Assembly (NCBI RefSeq): GCF_001429285.1
Contig: NZ_LMJJ01000041.1
Coordinates: 280,630-344,629, forward strand
Direction: 5' to 3'
From: Ensifer sp. Root278
Lineage (GTDB): Bacteria; Pseudomonadota; Alphaproteobacteria; Rhizobiales; Rhizobiaceae
Length of the DNA: 64,000 nucleotides
The translations under genes and the position numbers were made by a program. Below the pieces are notes generated by a model. It saw nothing but the letters and a program-made list of their open reading frames with translations. It searched no databases and was not told where the DNA came from. Positions 57,335-64,000 of the stretch are shown here, in pieces. Position 1 is the first letter of the stretch, and every line of letters starts with the position of its first letter.

Positions 57335-57925
57335 ATGAACGACGTGATCGAACCGGTTTCCGCAACGCTTGCCGAGCGGGCGAAGCTTGTACTCGGTAAA
57401 CGCAATCTCGTGTTCATCGGTCTCATGGGCGCCGGCAAGTCGGCAATCGGAAGATTGACCGCCCAGGCGCTCGGAATTCCCTTCGTCGATTCCGACCACG
57501 AGATCGAACGCGTCTCGCGCATGACGATCAGCGATCTCTTTGCCCGTTACGGCGAGGAGGAGTTCCGCGCGCTGGAAACGCGGGTGCTGAAACGGCTTCT
57601 GAGAAGTGGTCCGCGTGTGGTCTCGACTGGCGGCGGCGCCTACATCAACGAGCGCTCGCGCCGACAGATCAGGAAGGGCGGCCTGACGGTCTGGCTCAAT
57701 GCCGAGCTCGACGTGCTCTGGGAGCGGGTTAACAAGCGCGATACCCGGCCGCTGCTGAAGACCGAAAATCCCAAGCAGACGCTCGAAAACCTGATGAACG
57801 CGCGCTACCCGATCTATTCGGAAGCCGACCTGACGGTGCTGTCGCGCGATGTGAAGAAAGAGACGATGGTGGAGGACGTTCTCACCGCCGTTATCGAATA
57901 CCAGGACAAGAAGAACCATGAATAG
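57335..57925 (+). CDS. aroK: Shikimate kinase AroK
   Basis: Phosphorylates shikimate at C3 in aromatic amino-acid synthesis. The 196-aa protein has Walker A GLMGAGKSAIG, the shikimate-binding DSDHEIE and GGGAYI motifs, and the lid Arg in KRDTRPLL. ATG 57335 gives the usual short N-terminal extension; codons above to 57257 do not match. Its TAG stop lies inside aroB, overlapping by eight bases. It is divergent from the xerD operon. Confidence 0.95.
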   Translation: MNDVIEPVSATLAERAKLVLGKRNLVFIGLMGAGKSAIGRLTAQALGIPFVDSDHEIERVSRMTISDLFARYGEEEFRALETRVLKRLLRSGPRVVSTGGGAYINERSRRQIRKGGLTVWLNAELDVLWERVNKRDTRPLLKTENPKQTLENLMNARYPIYSEADLTVLSRDVKKETMVEDVLTAVIEYQDKKNHE

Positions 57926-59051
57926 CCATGTTGCGCCCGCTGCCGAACGCAAGGTCCGCGTCGACCTCGGCGACCGTTCCTACGATATCCTGATCGGTCC
58001 CGGGCTGATTGCCGCCGCCGGCCAGGAGATCGCGGCCCGCCTCAAGGGGCGCAAGATGGCCGTGATCACTGACGAGAACGTAGCGCCGCGCTACCTCGAG
58101 CCCCTGATGGCGAGCCTGAAGGAGCGTGACATCGACGCAGTGTCGCTCGTGCTTCCCGCCGGCGAGAAGACCAAGAGCTTCGAGCAACTGATCCCGGTCT
58201 GTGAAACCGTGCTTGGCGCCCGGATCGAGCGCAACGATGCGGTGATCGCGCTCGGCGGGGGCGTCATCGGCGATCTTACCGGCTTTGCCGCCGGCATCGT
58301 GCGCCGTGGCTCGCGTTTCATCCAGATCCCGACCTCGCTCTTGGCACAGGTCGATTCCTCCGTCGGCGGCAAGACCGGCATCAATTCCCCCCACGGCAAG
58401 AACCTGATCGGCGTTTTCCATCAACCGGATCTGGTGCTCGCCGATACCGACGTGCTCGACACGCTGAGCCCACGCGAGTTTCGCGCCGGCTATGCCGAGG
58501 TCGCGAAGTATGGGCTGATCGACAAGCCGGACTTCTTCGCCTGGCTCGAAAAGAACTGGCAGGCGGTCTTTGCCGGCGGCGCGGCGCGCATCGAGGCGAT
58601 CGCGATCAGCTGCCAGGCCAAGGCCGACGTCGTGGCTGCGGACGAGCGCGAGAACGGCTTGCGTGCGCTGCTGAACCTCGGCCATACCTTCGGCCACGCG
58701 CTGGAGGCTGCGACCGAGTATGACAGCGCCCGGCTGGTGCATGGCGAGGGCGTTTCGATCGGCATGGTGCTGGCGCATCAGTTCTCGGCACGCATGAACC
58801 TTGCGAGCCCGGACGATGCGTCCCGTGTCGAGGCGCATCTGAAGACTGTGGGCTTGCCGACCCGCATGTCGGAAATCCCGGGCACCTTGCCTCCGGCCGA
58901 GAGGCTGATGGACGCGATCGCCCAGGACAAGAAGGTCAAGGGCGGCAAGCTCACTTTCATCCTGACGCGCGGCGTCGGACAATCCTTTGTCGCCGATGAC
59001 GTTCCGGCATCGGAGGTCCTAAGCTTCCTGAGGGAAAAACATCCGCAATGA
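57918..59051 (+). CDS. aroB: 3-dehydroquinate synthase AroB
   Basis: A 377-aa NAD- and zinc-dependent enzyme that cyclises DAHP to 3-dehydroquinate, the second step of the shikimate pathway. Motifs include GGGVIGDLTGFAAGIVRRGS (NAD site), PTSLLAQVDSSVGGKTGINS, AEVAKYGLI, the metal-binding LGHTFGHALEA and LVHGEGVSIGM. It overlaps aroK by eight bases and the next gene by four (ATGA), indicating a coupled operon aroK-aroB-corC-like. Confidence 0.97.
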   Translation: MNSHVAPAAERKVRVDLGDRSYDILIGPGLIAAAGQEIAARLKGRKMAVITDENVAPRYLEPLMASLKERDIDAVSLVLPAGEKTKSFEQLIPVCETVLGARIERNDAVIALGGGVIGDLTGFAAGIVRRGSRFIQIPTSLLAQVDSSVGGKTGINSPHGKNLIGVFHQPDLVLADTDVLDTLSPREFRAGYAEVAKYGLIDKPDFFAWLEKNWQAVFAGGAARIEAIAISCQAKADVVAADERENGLRALLNLGHTFGHALEAATEYDSARLVHGEGVSIGMVLAHQFSARMNLASPDDASRVEAHLKTVGLPTRMSEIPGTLPPAERLMDAIAQDKKVKGGKLTFILTRGVGQSFVADDVPASEVLSFLREKHPQ

Positions 59052-60358
59052 CAGGCGAAGCCTTTATTGCTTTTCTGGCGGAATACTGGCTGTCGATCCT
59101 CTCGGTCCTCTGCCTGCTCGTGCTGTCGGCGTTCTTCTCGGGCTCTGAGACGGCGCTGACGGCAGCCTCGCGCTCGCGCATGCACACGCTCGAAAACAAC
59201 GGCGAGGAGCGTGCCGGCATCGTCAACCGGCTGATCGAACGCCGTGACCGGCTGATCGGCACGCTGCTGATCGGCAACAATCTCGTCAACATTCTCGCGT
59301 CGTCGCTGACGACGAGCCTTTTGATCGGTCTCTTCGGCGATTCCGGCGTCGCCATCGCGACGCTCGCCATGACCGTGCTGCTCGTTATTTTCTCGGAAGT
59401 GCTGCCGAAGAGCTGGGCGATCGCTTCGCCAGACCGCTTCGCGATTGCCGTTGCGCCGCTCGTCCGCCCCTTCGTCGCGGTCGTCGGGCCGGTCTCCAGC
59501 CTCGTCAACGGCATCGTCCGGCGCCTGCTCAATCTCTTCGGCGTCAATCTTGCCGCCGATATGTCGATGCTTTCGGCGCATGAGGAACTGCGCGGCGCAG
59601 TGGACTTCTTGCACCGAGAGGGTTCGGTGATCAAGGCCGACCGCGACCGGCTGGGCGGCGTGCTCGATCTCGGCGAACTCGAAGTCTCCGACATCATGAT
59701 CCACCGCACCGCCATGCGGGCGATCAATGCCGACGAGCCGCCGGAGACCTGCGTTCGTGACATCCTCGAAAGCCCGTTCACGCGACTGCCGCTCTGGCGC
59801 GGTTCGACCGACAACATCATCGGCCTCGTGCACTCCAAGGATCTGTTGCGGGCGTTAGCGGAGCCCAATGTCGAGCCGGAGAACCTCGATATCGTCAAGA
59901 TCGCGCAGAAGCCCTGGTTCGTGCCGGACACCACCAACCTCAAGGACCAGCTCAACGCTTTCCTGCGCCGCAAGCTGCATCTGGCGATCGTCGTTGACGA
60001 ATACGGCCAGGTTCAGGGCCTGGTGACGCTGGAAGACATCCTGGAGGAGATTGTCGGCGATATTGCCGACGAGCACGACCTCGACATTCAGGGTGTGCGC
60101 CAGGAGGCCGATGGTTCGATCGTCGTTGACGGCTCGGTACCGATCCGCGACCTCAATCGCGCGCTCGACTGGTCGCTGCCGGACGAAGAAGCGACGACGG
60201 TGGCGGGGCTCGTCATCCACGAATCCAAGAGCATCCCGGAGGAGCGCCAGGCCTTCACCTTCCACGGCAAGCGCTTCATCGTGATGAAACGGGTGAAGAA
60301 CCGGATCACCAAGCTGCGCATCCGCCCGGCGGAAGACGGTGCCGCTCCGACGTCTTGA
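59048..60358 (+). CDS. CNNM/CorC-type membrane protein with CBS domains
   Basis: A 436-aa inner-membrane protein of the HlyC/CorC (UPF0053) family, related to magnesium transporters. The N-terminal DUF21 domain has three or four helices (ILSVLCLLVLSAFFSGSETA contains the family SGSETA motif). A CBS pair (about residues 215-335, VSDIMIHRTAMRAINADEPP and VVDEYGQVQGLVTLEDILEE) and a C-terminal CorC_HlyC domain follow. Coupled to aroB by a 4-base overlap. Direction of transport is not visible. Confidence 0.93.
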   Translation: MTGEAFIAFLAEYWLSILSVLCLLVLSAFFSGSETALTAASRSRMHTLENNGEERAGIVNRLIERRDRLIGTLLIGNNLVNILASSLTTSLLIGLFGDSGVAIATLAMTVLLVIFSEVLPKSWAIASPDRFAIAVAPLVRPFVAVVGPVSSLVNGIVRRLLNLFGVNLAADMSMLSAHEELRGAVDFLHREGSVIKADRDRLGGVLDLGELEVSDIMIHRTAMRAINADEPPETCVRDILESPFTRLPLWRGSTDNIIGLVHSKDLLRALAEPNVEPENLDIVKIAQKPWFVPDTTNLKDQLNAFLRRKLHLAIVVDEYGQVQGLVTLEDILEEIVGDIADEHDLDIQGVRQEADGSIVVDGSVPIRDLNRALDWSLPDEEATTVAGLVIHESKSIPEERQAFTFHGKRFIVMKRVKNRITKLRIRPAEDGAAPTS

Positions 60359-60361
60359 TTG

Positions 60362-60643
60362 CTACCAGCGGGTCGCTTCGCCGGGAGCCGCGGGCTCTAC
60401 GGCAAGCGCGTGCAGGCCGGCATCGAGTTCCGGTTTCAGGAGATCATTGATGGCGCGGTGACGGGCGACGCGGCTCATGCCAGTAAAGGCGCTGGAAACG
60501 ATGCGCACCCGCAGGTGGGTTTCGCCGCCGCCATCGAAACCCGGCTGATGACCGGCATGCATGTGGCTCTCGTTGATGACCGCCAATCTCTCAGGATGGA
60601 AGGCCTCGATCAGCTTCTTTTCGATCGTGTCCGTGAGCGACAT
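60362..60643 (-). CDS. BolA family protein
   Basis: A 93-aa BolA-like protein: SLTDTIEKKLIEAFHPERLA, the HMHAGHQPGFDGGGETHLRV block with the conserved His and Gly residues, and the C-terminal RHRAINDLLKPELDAGLHAL with the metal- or glutaredoxin-binding His. BolA proteins pair with monothiol glutaredoxins in iron sensing and cluster traffic. ATG 60643 begins the family N-terminus. It is convergent to the CorC-like gene, three bases apart. Confidence 0.93.
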   Translation of the reverse strand: MSLTDTIEKKLIEAFHPERLAVINESHMHAGHQPGFDGGGETHLRVRIVSSAFTGMSRVARHRAINDLLKPELDAGLHALAVEPAAPGEATRW

Positions 60644-60800
60644 TCTTCCGTCCCATTTCCTTGGTTGCTTGACGCCCCCTCGCGGATCTGCAGTACCCGG
60701 TAATCGCTGGCTTGGCGGCGCAAAATGCCCGCACAAAGCCAGCAACATTCCGTTTTGTCAATTCTTGTTGTGGCCCCAGCCAAGCCCCATAATGAGCACC

Positions 60801-61421
60801 ATGAGACTCGATTCAAAATACTTCGATCGCATTCGCACCCGGCGCAAGGTTGAGCCCCGGGCGGAGCCGGCTGCGCCCGTCTGTCAGTGGGACGGCTGCG
60901 ATCAGAAGGGCGTGCATAAAGCGCCCGTCGGCCGCAATGCCGAGGGCCAGTACTTCATGTTCTGCTTCGAACATGTGAAGGAATACAACAAGGGCTACAA
61001 TTACTTCTCCGGCCTTTCCGACAGCGAGGTCGCCCGCTACCAGAAGGAAGCGGTGACCGGCCACCGGCCGACCTGGACCGTCGGCGTCAACAAGAATGCC
61101 AAGAACGGTCCGACGCAGTCGCAGACGCGGTCGGGCTCGGCCGGCGCCCAGGCCCGGATGCGCGACCCCTTCGGTTTCGTCAGCGAAGCGCGCGCCCGTC
61201 GCCCGGAGCCGCGCCAGCGCAAGTTGAAGACGCTCGAGGCAAAGGCGTTCGAAACACTCGGCCTCGGGGCCTCGGCCACTGCTGCCGATATCAAGGCTGC
61301 CTACAAGGATCTCGTCAAGAAGCATCACCCCGATGCCAATGGCGGAGATAGGGGATCCGAAGAGCGTTTTCGCGCGGTTATTCAAGCCTACCAATTGTTA
61401 AAACAGGCTGGTTTCTGCTAA
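60801..61421 (+). CDS. J-domain protein (DnaJ-like C-terminal domain)
   Basis: A 206-aa protein with a C-terminal J domain: [20 protein letters not shown], then [20 protein letters not shown] with the invariant HPD that stimulates Hsp70 ATPase. The N-terminal half is specific to Rhizobiales, with paired Cys and His residues ([32 protein letters not shown]) that could bind metal. ATG 60801 or 60792 can serve as start. It lies 75 bases before cobS on the same strand and divergent from the bolA-like gene. Confidence 0.92.
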   Translation: MRLDSKYFDRIRTRRKVEPRAEPAAPVCQWDGCDQKGVHKAPVGRNAEGQYFMFCFEHVKEYNKGYNYFSGLSDSEVARYQKEAVTGHRPTWTVGVNKNAKNGPTQSQTRSGSAGAQARMRDPFGFVSEARARRPEPRQRKLKTLEAKAFETLGLGASATAADIKAAYKDLVKKHHPDANGGDRGSEERFRAVIQAYQLLKQAGFC

Positions 61422-61495
61422 CAACGCGGATTATTACAGAAGCACTTTTGCAGGCGAATGCGCGGGTGCCGTCCGGTGGCCGCTCTGGAGACATG

Positions 61496-62491
61496 ATGAG
61501 CAAGATTGACCTCGACATTTCCAACCTCCCCGATACGACGATCTCGGTCCGGGAGGTTTTCGGCATTGATACGGATTTGCGCGTTCCTGCCTATTCGAAG
61601 GGCGACGCCTATGTGCCGGACCTCGACCCGGATTACCTCTTCGATCGCGAAACCACGCTCGCTATTCTCGCAGGCTTCGCCCACAACCGACGCGTGATGG
61701 TCTCGGGCTATCACGGTACCGGTAAGTCCACCCATATCGAGCAGGTCGCTGCCCGCCTCAACTGGCCGTGCGTGCGCGTCAACCTCGATAGCCATGTCAG
61801 CCGTATCGATCTCGTCGGCAAGGACGCGATCGTCGTCAAGGACGGCCTGCAGGTCACCGAGTTCAAGGACGGCATCCTGCCCTGGGCCTACCAGCACAAT
61901 GTCGCGCTCGTCTTCGACGAATACGATGCCGGCCGTCCGGACGTCATGTTCGTCATCCAGCGGGTTCTCGAATCCTCCGGCCGCCTGACGCTGCTCGACC
62001 AGAGCCGCGTCATCCGTCCCCACCCGGCCTTCCGCCTGTTTGCGACCGCCAACACCATCGGCCTCGGCGACACCACCGGACTCTACCACGGCACGCAGCA
62101 GATCAACCAGGCGCAGATGGACCGTTGGTCGATCGTCACGACGCTGAACTACCTGGCGCATGACAAGGAAGTCGACATCGTCGCCGCCAAGGTGAAGGGC
62201 TTCACCGCCGACAAGGGCCGCGAGACCGTTTCCAAGATGGTGCGTGTTGCCGACCTCACGCGCGCAGCCTTCATCAACGGCGACCTGTCGACCGTCATGA
62301 GCCCGCGTACGGTCATCACCTGGGCCGAGAACGCCTATATCTTCGGCGACATCGCCTTTGCCTTCCGCGTGACCTTCCTCAACAAGTGCGACGAGCTGGA
62401 GCGGGCGCTGGTCGCCGAGCACTACCAGCGCGCCTTCGGGATCGAGCTCAAGGAAAGCGCTGCCAACATCGTGCTGGAAGCCACCGCCTGA
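61496..62491 (+). CDS. cobS: Cobaltochelatase subunit CobS
   Basis: A 331-aa AAA+ ATPase subunit of the aerobic cobaltochelatase (CobNST) that inserts cobalt into hydrogenobyrinic acid a,c-diamide on the route to B12. Walker [14 protein letters not shown], Walker [16 protein letters not shown] and the sensor region [20 protein letters not shown] are clear. ATG 61496 has GGAG five bases upstream; ATG 61493 and the frame to 61448 are possible. An acetyltransferase gene starts three bases after its stop and cobT follows. Confidence 0.96.
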   Translation: MSKIDLDISNLPDTTISVREVFGIDTDLRVPAYSKGDAYVPDLDPDYLFDRETTLAILAGFAHNRRVMVSGYHGTGKSTHIEQVAARLNWPCVRVNLDSHVSRIDLVGKDAIVVKDGLQVTEFKDGILPWAYQHNVALVFDEYDAGRPDVMFVIQRVLESSGRLTLLDQSRVIRPHPAFRLFATANTIGLGDTTGLYHGTQQINQAQMDRWSIVTTLNYLAHDKEVDIVAAKVKGFTADKGRETVSKMVRVADLTRAAFINGDLSTVMSPRTVITWAENAYIFGDIAFAFRVTFLNKCDELERALVAEHYQRAFGIELKESAANIVLEATA

Positions 62492-62494
62492 GCC

Positions 62495-62935
62495 ATGGCG
62501 GAGGCGGAGGGCGCACGGGCGCTTCGCTTCGTTGAGGAGAAGAGCGTCGCGAAGACCGCCAACGCGGTCTTCAAGGGCCTCAAGGCCTTCAACCTCGAAA
62601 AGGCGGGAAGCGCCAAATACAAGCGCTTCGCCATTTCGGTGCGCAACGACGGCGACGAGATCGTAGGCGGCATCGTCGCCTACACGGCGTGGAACTGGTG
62701 CTTCATCGAACTGCTCTGGGTAGACGAGGCGCTGAGAGGGTCGGGCAGCGGGCGTGAGCTCGTTGCGCGTGTCGAAGCGGTCGCCGCAAGCCGCGGCGCC
62801 CGCTACATCTATGTCGACACATTCAGTTTCCAGGGCGACGGCTTCTATCAGAAGCTGGGTTATGACGTTTATGGCAAACTCGATGATTTCCCGCCGGGAT
62901 TTCACCGCATCTGGCTGAAGAAGGAACTCTCGTGA
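62495..62935 (+). CDS. GNAT acetyltransferase within the cobS-cobT operon
   Basis: A 146-aa GNAT protein: [40 protein letters not shown] with the acetyl-CoA loop (R-G-S-G-S-G), and [20 protein letters not shown]. It starts three bases after cobS and overlaps cobT by four bases (GTGA). So it is translated in the same operon, between two subunits of one enzyme. Its substrate is unknown. A role in modifying CobS/CobT or a corrin precursor is only a possibility. Confidence 0.92.
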   Translation: MAEAEGARALRFVEEKSVAKTANAVFKGLKAFNLEKAGSAKYKRFAISVRNDGDEIVGGIVAYTAWNWCFIELLWVDEALRGSGSGRELVARVEAVAASRGARYIYVDTFSFQGDGFYQKLGYDVYGKLDDFPPGFHRIWLKKELS

Positions 62936-64000
62936 GCTCGAACTCGAAGGCAAAGCCAACCACGCGCGAGAATGCTGCCGAACCGTTCAAGCGGGCGCTT
63001 TCCGGCTGCATCCGATCGATCGCGGGCGATGCCGAGGTGGAAGTCGCCTTCGCCAATGAGCGGCCGGGCATGACCGGCGAGCGCATTCGTCTGCCCGAGC
63101 TTTCCAAGCGCCCGACGCTGCAGGAACTCAGCGTCACCCGCGGGCTGGGTGACAGCATGGCGCTGCGCAAGGCCTGTCATGACGCGCGCATCCACGCGAC
63201 GATGTCGCCGCAAGGGGCCGACGCTCGCGCGATTTTCGACGCGGTGGAGCAGGCGCGTGTCGAGGCGATCGGTGCGCTCAGCATGGCGGGCGTCGCCAAG
63301 AACCTGAACGTCATGCTCGAAGAGAAATACGCCAAGGCGAATTTCGCAACGATCGAGCGGCAGGCCGACGCGCCGCTCGGCGAAGCCGTGGCGCTTCTGG
63401 TGCGCGAGAAGCTGACCGGCGAGAAGCCGCCGGCCTCCGCCGGTAAGGTACTCGACCTCTGGCGCGAGTTCATCGAAGGCAAGGCTGCGGGCGACATCCA
63501 GAACCTGTCGTCGACGATCAATGACCAGCAGGCCTTTGCCCGGGTCGTGCGCGACATGCTGACCTCGATGGAGGTCGCCGAGAAATATGGCGACGACGAC
63601 GTCGAGCCGGACGAGCAGGAGAGCGAGACCGACGAAGACCAGCCGCGCAGCCAGGAGCAGGACGAAAACGCCAGCGACGAGGAAGCCGGCGACGACGCCG
63701 CCCCCGCCGATGAAAACCAGGCTGCCGAAGAGCAGATGGAAGAAGGCGAGATGGACGGCGCGGAGATTTCCGACGACGATCTTCAGGACGAGGGCGACGA
63801 GGACAGCGAGACGCCGGGCGAGGTCAAGCGCCCGAACCAGCCCTTTGCCGACTTCAACGAGAAGGTCGACTACGCCGTCTTCACCCGCGAGTTCGATGAG
63901 ACGATCGCTTCGGAAGAGCTGTGCGACGAGGCCGAGCTCGACCGGTTGCGCGCCTTCCTCGACAAGCAGCTTTCCCATCTCCAGGGTGCTGTGGGTCGCC
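62932..64000 (+). CDS. cobT: Cobaltochelatase subunit CobT, 3'-truncated by window
   Basis: Large subunit partner of CobS in aerobic cobaltochelatase. The frame opens at GTG 62932, overlapping the acetyltransferase stop, and is open through base 64000 (356 codons). The N-terminal domain ([48 protein letters not shown]) is followed by a strongly acidic linker from about residue 220 to 300, a hallmark of CobT. The start of the C-terminal part ([20 protein letters not shown]) is visible; the VWA/MIDAS domain lies beyond the window. Confidence 0.95.
   Translation, partial: MSSNSKAKPTTRENAAEPFKRALSGCIRSIAGDAEVEVAFANERPGMTGERIRLPELSKRPTLQELSVTRGLGDSMALRKACHDARIHATMSPQGADARAIFDAVEQARVEAIGALSMAGVAKNLNVMLEEKYAKANFATIERQADAPLGEAVALLVREKLTGEKPPASAGKVLDLWREFIEGKAAGDIQNLSSTINDQQAFARVVRDMLTSMEVAEKYGDDDVEPDEQESETDEDQPRSQEQDENASDEEAGDDAAPADENQAAEEQMEEGEMDGAEISDDDLQDEGDEDSETPGEVKRPNQPFADFNEKVDYAVFTREFDETIASEELCDEAELDRLRAFLDKQLSHLQGAVGR

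Overview
The window is a GC-rich, gene-dense chromosomal segment of a Rhizobiaceae bacterium, most likely Sinorhizobium/Ensifer. The evidence is the ybgF-tilS-ftsH-glmM order, an rpoH-type sigma factor, a chpT/ctrA/sciP cell-cycle cluster, hutXWV-type transport genes, cobS/cobT, and palindromic intergenic elements resembling the rhizobial RIME family. No phage, transposase, plasmid-transfer gene or CRISPR array is visible.

Layout. 1-5.7 kb: the tail of the Tol-Pal cluster (ybgF), tilS, ftsH and glmM. 6.0-7.9 kb: two tandem outer-membrane beta-barrel genes, each preceded by a perfect TTAA-N7-TTAA CtrA box. 8.1-11 kb: serC (with a structured leader) and serA. 11-21.5 kb: acetyltransferase, EamA exporter, purA, a large acidic single-pass membrane protein, rpoH, rluD, a small membrane protein, an rRNA/tRNA methyltransferase and a coiled-coil membrane protein. 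21.8-27 kb: a cell-cycle and envelope block with eipA, chpT, a degenerate receiver protein, ctrA, a FliJ-like protein and sciP. 27-31.5 kb: LuxR-type regulator, mnmA, tRNA-Met(CAU), small proteins and an acetyltransferase. 31.5-38.7 kb: a hut operon (hutF-X-W-V-H-D) divergent from hutC; its HutH lacks the Ala-Ser-Gly that forms the MIO cofactor. 38.9-46.6 kb: two very large kinase/M23-like/class-III aminotransferase fusion proteins around a solitary amino-acid binding protein, plus a divergent Lrp/AsnC regulator with a near-perfect 25-bp palindrome. 46.6-53 kb: AraC regulator and alcohol dehydrogenase, second Lrp, M20 amidohydrolase, D,D-carboxypeptidase, CobW-type GTPase. 53-61 kb: TusA-like protein, L,D-transpeptidase lipoprotein, accA, xerD, aroK-aroB, CorC-like protein, bolA family, J-domain protein. 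61.5-64 kb: cobS, an acetyltransferase and cobT (cut by the window end).

How the genes fit together. ChpT passes phosphate to CtrA, SciP restrains CtrA, and the CtrA-like boxes in this same segment sit before both outer-membrane genes, between eipA and chpT, and before sciP. That suggests a locally encoded circuit linking cell cycle to envelope composition. The 31-46 kb part is devoted to amino-acid and amine uptake and breakdown. The two trifunctional fusions are the best candidates for poorly described biochemistry: by analogy with hydroxylysine kinase plus phospho-lyase pairs, they may phosphorylate a hydroxylated amine and then eliminate the phosphate.
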